A DNA stretch of 64,000 nucleotides from Methanobacteriota archaeon (GTDB taxonomy: Archaea; Halobacteriota; Methanosarcinia; Methanosarcinales; Methanosarcinaceae), in NCBI GenBank assembly GCA_030054735.1, contig JASGVX010000143.1:25766-89765 (forward strand), in the 5' to 3' direction. A program made the translations under genes and the position numbers. Of the stretch, positions 56,017 through 64,000 are shown one piece after another (positions within the stretch are counted from its first letter, which is position 1; every line of letters starts with the position of its first letter). The notes under the pieces were generated by a model. That model had not been told where the DNA came from, made no database searches, and saw only the letters and a program-made list of their open reading frames with translations.

Positions 56017-56778
56017 TCAGAATCCCAGTTTCTTTACTATTTTTTCGACTTCCATTGCAGCAATCGAATCATCCGGAATTTCAAAGAGAGGGATACCTTT
56101 TATGTCCATTTCCATAATTTTCGGGTCGAGAGGGATCATACCTATTAGATCAAGTTTCAGGTCCTCTGCCAGTTTAACAAGCTCTTCGCGGTTAGCATCT
56201 GTAACTTTGTTTGCAATAATGTGAATATTTCCAACTTTTGAGTCCAGTTCTGTGACAAGTTCACGAATCCTTTCAGCAGTCCGGAATCCTCTTCGTGAGG
56301 CATCAGTTACAACTAAAAGGTCATCGATGTCCCTGATGATCTTCCGGCTGAAATGCTCAAGCCCGGCTTCCGTATCGATGACAACTACATCGTAATTTAC
56401 GATCAGTTTATCCATGATACCCCTGAGGAGGTTGTTTACATAACAGTAACAGCCTGAGCCTTCAGGCCGGCCCATGACCAGTAGATCGTAGCCCGGCATC
56501 TCTTCAATGATCTCATAAACTTTGCTTTTAAGTACTGACTCTTTGTTCATATCGGGGTTGTCAGGCTTCGGCTTCGTGATCTCATCCTGTAAATACTCCT
56601 TTGCGTCCCCGACTGTTTTTACGTTCTCACAACCAAGGGTCTCGGGAAGGTTAGCGTCTGCGTCTGCGTCAACTGCCAGTATAAACTTACCTTTTTTGGA
56701 AAGGTAGCGGATCAGAAGAGCCGCTACCGCTGTTTTACCAGTCCCACCTTTTCCCGTTATTGCAATTACTTTCGTCAC
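56017..56778 (-). CDS. cooC: CooC-type nickel-insertion ATPase (CODH accessory protein)
   Basis: About 253 residues from a GTG at 56778 (VTKVIAITGKGGTGKTAVAA), which has GGGG upstream. A longer frame to 56829 exists but has no P-loop relevance. The deviant Walker A GKGGTGKT at the N-terminus is typical of CooC/MinD ATPases. It also carries GRPEGSGCYCYVNNLLRG (the CooC metal-binding cysteine pair C-x-C) and VVIDTEAGLEHF. It helps insert nickel into the CdhA C-cluster or the CdhC A-cluster. Its place inside the operon supports this. Confidence 0.93.
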   Translation of the reverse strand: MTKVIAITGKGGTGKTAVAALLIRYLSKKGKFILAVDADADANLPETLGCENVKTVGDAKEYLQDEITKPKPDNPDMNKESVLKSKVYEIIEEMPGYDLLVMGRPEGSGCYCYVNNLLRGIMDKLIVNYDVVVIDTEAGLEHFSRKIIRDIDDLLVVTDASRRGFRTAERIRELVTELDSKVGNIHIIANKVTDANREELVKLAEDLKLDLIGMIPLDPKIMEMDIKGIPLFEIPDDSIAAMEVEKIVKKLGF

Positions 56779-56840
56779 TGTATACCCCTTTATTTTGTTT
56801 TTCTGTTTTAGGAAATCACCTATCGTCACTCAGTTATTTA

Positions 56841-58250
56841 TTATTCCTTCTTCTCGCTGATGATCATCCTGTCAATGGTAATCTTTGCGTTCTTGAAGGT
56901 TACCTTTATTCCGCTGCCTGACTTGCCACCGGCCATCATCGGCATTGCTGGAATCTGGAAGCCAGCTGTGGGCATCATCATCGGAGCGGCTGGAACCGCG
57001 ACTTCCTCTGCTACTTCCTCTTCCTCTTCCTCTTCCTCTTCAGCTGCTGCCCATGAGGCAACAACCGGGTGGTTCTTCTCCTGGAGGAAGGCTTTCAGGG
57101 ATGCGATGTCAGGTGTATCTTTCTCGGTTGCGATCTTGTCTACGAGGTCAGCAGGGATAGCTTCGGTAATCTTTTCCTTAAGCATTGAGGGGAGCCATAC
57201 AACTCTGTTCCAGCCTCCGTCAGCCTGGATGAACTTCGGAGAGTAGAAGTAATTGACTCCAATACCCAGGAATCCTATAATCTGCTTCCCACCACCGGTC
57301 TGGCCTGCCATCGTTGAGAACCCAATTCCATTCGGAGCCATTCCCTGGAATTCTCTGTTTACCCAGCCAATACCGTCGACTTCTGGGATGTAGAATCCGA
57401 CCACTTCAAAACAGCCGCATGATGTGTGCGGAGAGTCGAAGAAAGAGTGAAGTTTTATCTTGTCAAACTCTCCGCCAGAGAGCTTCTTTGCAATCTCGTT
57501 GACTCCGGAATATTCACCGGTCTTGGCGTCGAGAAGTTCACCCTTTGCGATTTCAAACTGTGGGCCTTCCGGGTCGACCTTTGCTGCTGCACGACCATCG
57601 AACCAGTTGATAGCACCACAGAGAGCAATCCTGTCAGGAGAGACCACACAGACACTTGTCGGAGCAAAGGACTGGCAGAGAGTGCAGCCATAGAAAACGT
57701 CCACATCCTCATCGTGAAGATCCTTTGTCCTGGCATCTCTTGCCCTGAAAATCTCCATTGCTTCATCCATCTGCTTCTTGACTTCTTCCTCGTCAGTATA
57801 GAAGGTCACCTGCATTTTCTCGATAAAGGGGAGTTCTGTCTTGAAAAGCATCATAACAGCTTTTCCGAAAGGTTCAAGAGAATCCAGTTTTCCAGCAGTG
57901 TCTTTGGAAATTCTCATCCAGACGTCATACCTCTGGTTCAGGTGCATAATGCCCTGGCAGTAGTTGATGAAGTCGTGGACACGCCTTTCTACGACAGATT
58001 CAAGGTCAGGCTCTACAAGTTCTCCGCCTATGTTGAAGATCATTGCCCAGGGATAGGTCTTGCCCTCTTCCATTTCCTTGATATCTGGACCGACAATTGT
58101 AACTTTGTCATCTTCAATCTCGTCCATGGGCTTTGAACGAACAAGTTCGAGACCGATGGACTTTGGACCTCCGAGTTCAACGAACATTCCTTCTTTTCTT
58201 ACTCTTTCCCCTTCAAACATCGGAGAAATCTCAAATGGGAATTCTGTCAT
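56841..58250 (-). CDS. cdhC: Acetyl-CoA decarbonylase/synthase beta subunit (acetyl-CoA synthase)
   Basis: 469 residues. A-cluster ligands are visible: C189 and C192 (GCTLCQSF), C201 and C211 (SVCVVSP, ALCGAINW), and C278/C280 (HTSCGC). It makes or cleaves the acetyl C-C and C-S bonds at a Ni-Ni-[4Fe-4S] centre. Near the C-terminus is a run of ten acidic residues around AAAEEEEEEEEEVAEE, then a glycine/proline/methionine stretch. That tail is lineage-specific. The gene lies 24 bp after cdhB. Confidence 0.97.
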   Translation of the reverse strand: MTEFPFEISPMFEGERVRKEGMFVELGGPKSIGLELVRSKPMDEIEDDKVTIVGPDIKEMEEGKTYPWAMIFNIGGELVEPDLESVVERRVHDFINYCQGIMHLNQRYDVWMRISKDTAGKLDSLEPFGKAVMMLFKTELPFIEKMQVTFYTDEEEVKKQMDEAMEIFRARDARTKDLHDEDVDVFYGCTLCQSFAPTSVCVVSPDRIALCGAINWFDGRAAAKVDPEGPQFEIAKGELLDAKTGEYSGVNEIAKKLSGGEFDKIKLHSFFDSPHTSCGCFEVVGFYIPEVDGIGWVNREFQGMAPNGIGFSTMAGQTGGGKQIIGFLGIGVNYFYSPKFIQADGGWNRVVWLPSMLKEKITEAIPADLVDKIATEKDTPDIASLKAFLQEKNHPVVASWAAAEEEEEEEEEVAEEVAVPAAPMMMPTAGFQIPAMPMMAGGKSGSGIKVTFKNAKITIDRMIISEKKE

Positions 58251-58274
58251 TAATTTTTGCCTCCTAAATTAAAG

Positions 58275-58787
58275 TTATAATTCGCTAATAAGTTCATCCA
58301 GAGCAGCATAGTGGTCTGCCTTGCTAAGGTTTCCGAAGGACATTGTTGCGTTCTGGATGTAGTTTCTGTCAATTGCTATCGCTTTCACATCTGAAAAGTT
58401 CTTTGTTCCGGACAGCACCTGATTAATATAGTATTTTATGTGACCTAAGACGATGAGTGTGTCATAGGTCCCATTACCGTCTAGTCCTGGCCAATTAGGG
58501 TCAGTTACATAGAAACCCAGCTGGTGCAGGTTAATGTACTTGGCATCAACATCCTTGTCCAAAAATCCAGGCATTGAGCTGCCTGTTGCTGCAATCGGGA
58601 TGTTTTTTGCTTTTGAGATCTTCACTACCCTGTCCAAAAGTTCCGGATCAAGGATTTTGGTCCCAACCACAATAAGCGGCCTCTTTGCTTTTGAAATCAG
58701 TTTAGCTGCTATCTGAGGAGTTGTTGCTTTGGCAGTCGTCACTCCATAGGTGGTGAAGAGCTTGGTGTTCCTGGTAGTGTCTACCAT
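58275..58787 (-). CDS. cdhB: Acetyl-CoA decarbonylase/synthase epsilon subunit
   Basis: 170 residues from the ATG at 58787 ([11 protein letters not shown]). The ribosome site AAGGAGG lies inside the last codons of cdhA, and the gene starts 2 bases after the cdhA stop. The fold is Rossmann-like: [37 protein letters not shown]. The epsilon subunit forms the alpha2-epsilon2 CODH unit with CdhA, and may bind FAD or ferredoxin. Confidence 0.96.
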   Translation of the reverse strand: MVDTTRNTKLFTTYGVTTAKATTPQIAAKLISKAKRPLIVVGTKILDPELLDRVVKISKAKNIPIAATGSSMPGFLDKDVDAKYINLHQLGFYVTDPNWPGLDGNGTYDTLIVLGHIKYYINQVLSGTKNFSDVKAIAIDRNYIQNATMSFGNLSKADHYAALDELISEL

Positions 58788-58789
58788 TT

Positions 58790-61207
58790 TCAGGCCTCCT
58801 TGCAAAGTCTCTTAAGGTTTGTTGGCTGTGCAGAGACGTCGAATTTGATCTTCGGACCGGAAATAATCTTCTTTCTCTTCCAGTCAATTTCCCAGCCGTG
58901 CTCTGTTTCCAGTCTCTTGAGGAGTGCTTCACGCTTGGCAAGTGGGAGGTCAGCTTCTGTTCTGACGAACTTCCACCAGTCATCGGGCTCTACACCAAGA
59001 TACTTCACAGAAAGCTCCATCCAGTGGGTCAGCTTTATGGACCTACCCATGTTGTTGTCAGATGGACGGATGCAGGCCTTTGCCATCATCGGGATTGCTT
59101 CCTGCCAGGTTTCTGCTGTGGTTAGAAGGAATTCCGGAGCAGGCGGAATGTCCATTTCTGAGCCGTTTCTGGCGTCATAGACTTTCCACTTGGACTCATC
59201 ATAGTTCTTGGCAATCAGGGCTCTCCTGTACTTGGAGCTGTGCGGGCCGAGTACTGCCGGGATACCAAGTATGTTGCATCCGGTACCAATTGAAGCAGCC
59301 TTCTGTGAGTATGCTCCCCAAGCAAGTCCGCATGCACCTACACGGGTGAGAGTATAGTCTGCAATTTCAGCAAGGTTTCCTGCGAGGTTTCTCTGGGCAA
59401 AGATTGCGGCAACTTTCTCTGCGGCTCCACTGATGTGTGCGTTGGACACACAGGATCCTGTGTTAATAATTCCACCACCTATGAATACACCAGGGAATCT
59501 TTCGTAAATGGTTTTGCCATCCTCATCTTTATACATACCAATGTCCATTGCGGAACATCCGCTCACAGCCAGGAGATAGTTTCTCTTCAGGAACTCTTCT
59601 GCAATGAGGTAAACATCTTTAGTACCATCTGGGTAGTTCGGACATCCGATTATTGCGATAATACCCGGGGTAGTTCCCATTACGAGGTTCAGACCTTCTC
59701 TTCTAATTTCTGCGTCACTTGCCTGCCCTCTTCCCGCTCTGACAAATCCTTTCTCTTCGCTGATAATTTTCTGTGAAGCCTTCTCAATTACGTTCAGAAT
59801 TGGGATTTCTTTCTTACAGACCTGTTCACAGCGGCGGCACCCGATACAGACATCATGGATAGCCTCAAGGTACTCGTAGCTTCCCTTAGCTGCATATTCC
59901 ATGGCTTCTGGAATGTCGAGCTCTTCTGGGCATGCTAGCAGGCATTCTCCGCACTGAACACACTTGTCAACATATGCTTTAAATTCCTCATCACTCGGGA
60001 TCGCTGTCATGCCTTCTGCTTCGCGGATTGGAGCCATTACCTCTGCAATCTTCGGGACGAGCTCTCCAAGCTTCTCAAAGTCCAGCATTACACAACCAGG
60101 AATTGCTCCTGACTTAATCTCCTCAACTATTGAATCCACATCTGCATCTGTGCGGTCCGGCAGACCAAACAGAATCTTTTCGTTTGATGCGATCACCGGG
60201 ATCTTAAGTTTCATAGATTCAGATAAAACATCACCGCGGACGCATTGTTCATCTACAACAATGACATCAGGGACTCCGGAGCGGATAACTTTCAGTTCTT
60301 TGGCCAGCGACCCTACGATCTTGGCATATGGAGCTCTCCTATCAGCTTCCTTGTACCTGGTCATATCGAATGCGGTGCAGCAAAGCCCGGCAATTTCCAT
60401 CTTGTCGGTCAGGTTATTGTCTTCCATGTAGTCCATAATATAGGTTACACCGGCGACGTTGTGTCCGATTGCGATAATAACCGGCTTGGACTTGTCAATG
60501 GTTCCCATACCGATCTCGATAAGTGGGGCTTCAGGGTCAGCTTTCGGGAAGTCGTATGCTGAGATCTGGGCAATATCGGAAACTTCCATACCAACGTGGT
60601 CAAGACTGCCGCTGAAGAGGGCTTTTGAATCGTAGTCAATTTCTGCGCTTTCCTGTCCTGCGTGGATGGTTGCGAGAAGCTGAGTAAGCTCTTCCTCAAC
60701 ATACTCCATTGGAGCTCTGCATTCTCCAAGAGTCTTTGGGCTATATCCTGTACAGAGCGTAATATTTGGTGTCAGGACGTTCGATTCTCCAAGGCTAATC
60801 GGAAAGTCTTCTCCAAAGACGTCTATCACATGCTCAAGCAGGTGGCGGCCGTGGGCGGCGTGGCATGCAGTACCTGTAATTACACGGAGGAAGAATTCCC
60901 TTCCTGTATGGCCTGCCATGTCAATACCACAGGCACCTCTCTTGTTTCCTGATAAGTCACAAGGTCCATAAGTGCAGTAGCAACACTGATCACACATAGG
61001 GGTCAAAACAGGCTCATAGCGGTCGAGCAGGAGTAAGTTCCAGTCATTCCTGTAAGCTCCCATGCTTGCCAGTGGAGTCGGACCCATTGGCCCTAGTTCC
61101 TCTTCTTCTTTGGCAACCTCCTTTGCTGCCCCTACAATGTTGTTAATAGTGATCTGAACGGATTCCAGATCTTCAATAGAAAAACTCCCGGTAGTTAGTT
61201 TGCTCAT
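58790..61207 (-). CDS. cdhA: Acetyl-CoA decarbonylase/synthase alpha subunit (Ni-Fe CO dehydrogenase)
   Basis: 805 residues. N-terminal cysteines for the B/D clusters lie at 72-93 ([22 protein letters not shown]). A two-[4Fe-4S] ferredoxin insertion typical of the methanogen enzyme is near 415-470 ([32 protein letters not shown]). C-cluster ligands follow in [18 protein letters not shown] and [12 protein letters not shown]. It oxidises CO or reduces CO2, passing electrons to ferredoxin. It is the first gene of the operon and has a long leader. The ribosome site GGAGG lies 11 bases before the ATG. Confidence 0.97.
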   Translation of the reverse strand: MSKLTTGSFSIEDLESVQITINNIVGAAKEVAKEEEELGPMGPTPLASMGAYRNDWNLLLLDRYEPVLTPMCDQCCYCTYGPCDLSGNKRGACGIDMAGHTGREFFLRVITGTACHAAHGRHLLEHVIDVFGEDFPISLGESNVLTPNITLCTGYSPKTLGECRAPMEYVEEELTQLLATIHAGQESAEIDYDSKALFSGSLDHVGMEVSDIAQISAYDFPKADPEAPLIEIGMGTIDKSKPVIIAIGHNVAGVTYIMDYMEDNNLTDKMEIAGLCCTAFDMTRYKEADRRAPYAKIVGSLAKELKVIRSGVPDVIVVDEQCVRGDVLSESMKLKIPVIASNEKILFGLPDRTDADVDSIVEEIKSGAIPGCVMLDFEKLGELVPKIAEVMAPIREAEGMTAIPSDEEFKAYVDKCVQCGECLLACPEELDIPEAMEYAAKGSYEYLEAIHDVCIGCRRCEQVCKKEIPILNVIEKASQKIISEEKGFVRAGRGQASDAEIRREGLNLVMGTTPGIIAIIGCPNYPDGTKDVYLIAEEFLKRNYLLAVSGCSAMDIGMYKDEDGKTIYERFPGVFIGGGIINTGSCVSNAHISGAAEKVAAIFAQRNLAGNLAEIADYTLTRVGACGLAWGAYSQKAASIGTGCNILGIPAVLGPHSSKYRRALIAKNYDESKWKVYDARNGSEMDIPPAPEFLLTTAETWQEAIPMMAKACIRPSDNNMGRSIKLTHWMELSVKYLGVEPDDWWKFVRTEADLPLAKREALLKRLETEHGWEIDWKRKKIISGPKIKFDVSAQPTNLKRLCKEA

Positions 61208-61575
61208 TTGAGCTTTACCTCCTAAATTTGTTTAAAGTCGACTTCATAATACGATTGCAATACTGGTATTCGGCATATTCTTCATGATTATACATAATGT
61301 ATTTTGCCGTCTGCTTTAAAGTTACAACCGTTTAATGGTGTTTTCTAGCAAAACGTTTTAAGCTCTCAAATTGAACTTTTAACGCTTTACCAACGTTTTT
61401 CGAATAAAAGCGTTTTTATAGGGAAATATTTCTCGTTAAAAAGTCGTTTTTCGGGCATTATTTCTTATCAATGTTCATTTTTACGCCCCGTTTCTTAAAA
61501 AAACCGTTTTTGCCAACGATTGAGACCTTAATATTGAGCAGAGGTCGCTACCGATGGATAATGAACACTAAAAGT
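61208..61575 (-). promoter_or_regulatory. Long 5' leader of the cdh operon with repeated AAAAACG motif
   Basis: If transcription starts about 25 bp after the TATA tract at 61591-61604, the leader is about 360 nt. That agrees with my recollection of long regulatory leaders reported for Methanosarcina cdh operons. On the RNA strand AAAAACG occurs at 61505-61511, 61445-61451, 61411-61417 and 61394-61400, and close variants near 61350 and 61487. These may bind a regulator or form an anti-terminator. Confidence 0.6.
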
Positions 61576-61590
61576 TTAAATGTACCAAAT

Positions 61591-61604
61591 CTATATAATA
61601 TTTT
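61591..61604 (-). promoter_or_regulatory. TATA box of the cdh operon
   Basis: The minus strand reads AAAATATTATATAG here. The start site would fall near 61570. A BRE-like purine tract (AAATTAGAAAA) lies just upstream. Confidence 0.5.
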
Positions 61605-62183
61605 CTAATTTGTAACACCCTTTTCGAACAGGGTAAAATGGAATGTGGAGACACATTCTTTGTAACAAAAACCTCAAAGACTTTATGCTTAAAAAATATG
61701 TTAGGCGCCGATGCATTCTGTTTTTCAAAAGATATCTTCTTTAATTTCAATAGTTTTTTTCTATGTGTTTTATACTTGTTATTAATTATTTTTTTTTTCA
61801 TACCCAATACAAATAATTCTAAAGCCTATTCTTACTCAAACCCTAAATTCTGGATAAATCTTATCCGATTTACTCCTTTCTATCTTTTAATATATTATTG
61901 TCAATAATTTATGTAGATATTATAATAATCTATTATATAATGACATCAAAACTTATTTATATAGGGACGTTCTCCACTTCAATTTATGAAGTAAACGCTG
62001 TAAATCGTTTTCATGTTTTTTTCCAAAGTGATGCGTTTATAATCTCTCTATTTATATATTTATTAACAAAACTTTTGATTTTAATAATTGTTGCTTTAAT
62101 TAAAACTGAGGCTTTAAAATAATTTTGATTTTAAAATGATTTTGGTTTTGTTTCTGGACTCCATTGCTATTAATATCATAAAT
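61605..62183. other. AT-rich region upstream of the cdh promoter
   Basis: About 580 bp of T-rich DNA. Frames here (61638-61907, 61898-62122) encode low-complexity phenylalanine/isoleucine/leucine strings that I take as chance. No RNA or repeat is recognised. The upstream regulatory region of cdhA may extend into it. Confidence 0.4.
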
Positions 62184-62463
62184 CCTACATTCGGCAGGTC
62201 GACATTTAATTTTTCATAATTTTTCTTGATGCTGATTTTGAAAATAATACGTAGTATTTGTACGTAACATTTAGGTTTACATATGATCAATTAATAATAT
62301 CTCATACTAAACTTTTATGAAGAAATGATCTAGTATTTATATATGTGGTCGATAGTTGAGCCACATGTTAAACCAACTTTCAATCTCATTTCTAGCCAGG
62401 GGTAGCATAAAACGACATCAGGAAAAATGTTCTGATTTTTAATGTCGACCTGCCGAATCTAGG
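62184..62463 (+). mobile_element. 280-bp non-coding element with CCTACATTCGGCAGGTCGAC ends
   Basis: Left end CCTACATTCGGCAGGTCGAC (62184) and right end GTCGACCTGCCGAATCTAGG (62444-62463) are near-perfect inverted repeats. There is no coding frame inside. The right part recurs in inverted orientation at 63910-64000. The element ends exactly where the truncated IS630 transposase begins, so it has probably inserted into, or adjoins the broken end of, that element. Confidence 0.75.
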
Positions 62464-62465
62464 TT

Positions 62466-63167
62466 AAAAAAACGAAATCAAACCTTGGCAAAGGAAAGAA
62501 TGGCTAATTCCTCCGGACCAAAACAGTAGTTTTGTTGCAAATATGGAAATGGTTTTGGATGTTTATAAGCGTCCATTTGATCCAGGAAATCCTGTCATAT
62601 GTATGGATGAATCTACAAAACAACTGATTGCAGAGACCAGAATTCCTGTCCCCTGTTCGCCTGGGAAACCAGCAAGGTATGACTATGAATACAAACGTTG
62701 TGGAACGTGCAATATCTTTCTTGCCTGTGAACCATTAACAGGAAAAAGAATGGTTAAAATTACTGAAAGAAAAACCAAGAGAGACCGGGCTTATTTTTTG
62801 GAAGAAATTGCGAGTCAACAGGAAAATGCAGACAAAATTACACTGATAATGGACAATCTGAATACACATGTTCCAGGATTCTCTACATGAAGTATTTCCA
62901 GTAGCGAAAGCGAAAACACTATGGGATAGGTTTGAGTTTGTATATACCCCTAAACATGGAAGCTGGTTGAATATGACAGAGATAGAATTGAGTGTACTCA
63001 CGGGACAGTGCTTAAAAAGAAGAATGGATAAGATCGAGATTGTTAAGAAAGAGACATTGGCCTGGCAAAAGTTCAGAAACAACAGAAATGCAAAGGTTAA
63101 TTGGCAATTTACAACAGAAGATGCAAAGATTAAATTGGCAAGACTTTATCCGACAATTCAGAAATGA
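62466..63167 (+). pseudogene. IS630-family transposase, 5' truncated and frameshifted
   Basis: In frame from 62468 the peptide KNEIKPWQRKEWLIPPDQNS leads into MVLDVYKRPFDPGNPVICMD, so coding sequence begins at the element border rather than at 62543. The DDE residues are all there: CMDES, IMDNLNTH and, in the next frame, TPKHGSWLNMTEIELS. A one-base shift near 62880 separates DNLNTHVP from SLHEVFP. The N-terminal helix-turn-helix is missing. It is inactive unless the shift is bypassed by frameshifting, which truncation makes moot. Confidence 0.85.
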
Positions 63168-63909
63168 CGAGACACTAGAGAGTTTGAGAGCCTGAAAAAA
63201 TGGGCCCCATATTTTTTGATCGATTGAACTTCAAGCACAGGGTTGATTTTTCGCTTTTGATCTTTGATCATTGCCGGGGGTTCAGTTTCGTGGCTTGGAT
63301 ACCATGCTCATCCCCACTCAACGACTGAGAGTGAGCTTCCCTAATATAAAAAGAATAAAGAGGAGCAATACCTTTTTTCTGACGTTTATGTCTTTTATGC
63401 AATTTTTCAATCCTGCCTGCAAAATGGACCAAACTCTCTTCGCCTGGAACAAAAAAGAGGGGAGGTAGAATAAATACTCCAGTCCGATTAGTCCACAACT
63501 TATTAAAAAAAGATATATAAGTAACAACATATACTGTGCAAACTATTTAAAAATAATATATGTATAAATTATTATATTGTAGAATATTGTTGACAATGTT
63601 GGAGTGAACTTGTGAAATAGAAGTAATTTAGAGACCATGATGAGAAGGACAGTTACTTGGAATGAAAGCAAGAAAAAATTTGGAGTCAATGGGGAAAAAT
63701 GGAATATTTGTGTATATATATTTTTTTACAGTATAGAAATAGATCTCATTGAATATCTTGTTGAACATCTCTAAACTAGCAAAACCAAAAAATAAAATCT
63801 AGAGACTGTAATACGTCTCGAATCTGCCAGCTCAAATACGTAAAATTTGCATAAATTTCTCTTTAAAAAGCAGCTTTTTATCGTCGAAATGTACGTGCAG
63901 GAATATAAA
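63168..63909. other. Downstream debris region
   Basis: 742 bp. A GC-richer patch (63240-63500) has a minus-strand frame with REAHSQSLSGDEHGIQATKL and a hairpin CACTC...GAGTG. It may be the decayed right end of another transposon (an IS200/IS605-type end is one guess). The rest is AT-rich. Nothing else is recognised. Confidence 0.3.
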
Positions 63910-64000
63910 CCTACATTCGGCAGGTCGACATTAAAAATCAGAACATTTTTTTTGATGTCGTTTTATGGTATCCCCTGTCTAGAAATGAGATTAAAAGTTG
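63910..64000 (-). mobile_element. Second copy of the CCTACATTCGGCAGG element (runs off the window)
   Basis: CCTACATTCGGCAGGTCGAC, then TTAAAAATCAGAACATTTTT and GATGTCGTTTTATG match the reverse complement of 62371-62463 over 91 bp with few differences. The remainder is outside the window. Together the two copies flank the IS630 remnant in inverted orientation. Confidence 0.8.

Noticed and set aside
57426..58136. Long plus-strand frame opposite cdhC
   Set aside because: Antisense to cdhC and caused by its codon usage.
61638..61907. Hydrophobic frame upstream of cdhA
   Set aside because: Phenylalanine/leucine/isoleucine runs come from T-rich DNA. No ribosome site, no recognisable pattern.
62184..62463. 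Treating the CCTACATTCGG element as the IS630 terminal repeat itself
   Set aside because: Its own two ends are inverted repeats of each other within 280 bp and a second copy lies elsewhere, so it is a separate unit rather than the IS630 end.

Overview
The window is a piece of a Methanosarcina chromosome. M. acetivorans or a close relative is plausible, but the species is not proven here. The evidence is the gene set: a complete acetyl-CoA decarbonylase/synthase (CODH/ACS) operon, the McrA-activating ATPase AtwA, the coenzyme B biosynthesis enzyme AksA, archaeal GAPDH, TFE, FttA (aCPSF1), archaeal proteasome beta subunit, NMD3 and an archaellin. DNA gyrase, FtsZ and cytochrome bd oxidase are present as well. 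Coding density is moderate and the long AT-rich intergenic stretches are typical of large Methanosarcina genomes. I found no rRNA, tRNA or CRISPR.

Layout. 1-9.1 kb holds the end of a cyclophilin, a DMT exporter with a decayed relative behind it, an MgtC/DUF4010 membrane protein, a tRNA methylthiotransferase, an MTH865-like small protein, AtwA and a decayed flavoprotein gene. 9.5-15.5 kb holds an MEDS-domain histidine kinase, then central metabolism: type II GAPDH, an FBPase/IMPase coupled to NAD kinase, and AksA. 15.5-32.2 kb is an accessory and envelope zone: secreted and lipoprotein genes, a 52-residue zinc-ribbon gene, a GDYXXLXYXY + DUF2157 pair, MarR + MATE exporter, DUF4013, CTP synthase, a membrane protein behind a 12-unit tandem repeat, a GNAT enzyme and an AlkD-like protein. 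33.1-36.0 kb is a Fur-cydA-cydB cluster. 37-53 kb is mostly housekeeping: an isolated archaellin, gyrBA, ftsZ, a HAD phosphatase, FttA, proteasome beta, an HD protein with TFE, and NMD3 with an ATP-grasp protein. 53-61.6 kb is the cdhA-cdhB-cdhC-cooC-cdhD-cdhE operon, with a long leader and a hairpin/T-tract terminator. The last 1.8 kb is mobile-element debris.

How the genes work together. The cdh operon cleaves acetyl-CoA during growth on acetate, or makes it during growth on C1 compounds, using a Ni-Fe CODH (CdhA/B), an A-cluster acetyl-CoA synthase (CdhC) and a corrinoid Fe-S protein (CdhD/E). AtwA and AksA serve the methyl-CoM reductase step: AtwA reactivates the enzyme and AksA makes the chain of its cosubstrate coenzyme B. 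GAPDH, FBPase/IMPase and NAD kinase serve gluconeogenesis and NADP supply. Fur plus cytochrome bd looks like an oxygen-defence module.

The most striking signal not explained by genes is repeats. There are eight copies of a ~72-bp hairpin element and five copies of a ~163-bp element with CAGGCTGTCTCAAAA inverted ends, and the two are side by side at two loci. There are also several other small inverted-repeat elements and several tandem arrays. I did not find a clearly new multi-gene system. The best leads are the repeat families, the repeat-rich cdhA leader, the tandem array in front of a membrane protein with an unclear start codon, and the Fur-cydAB module.
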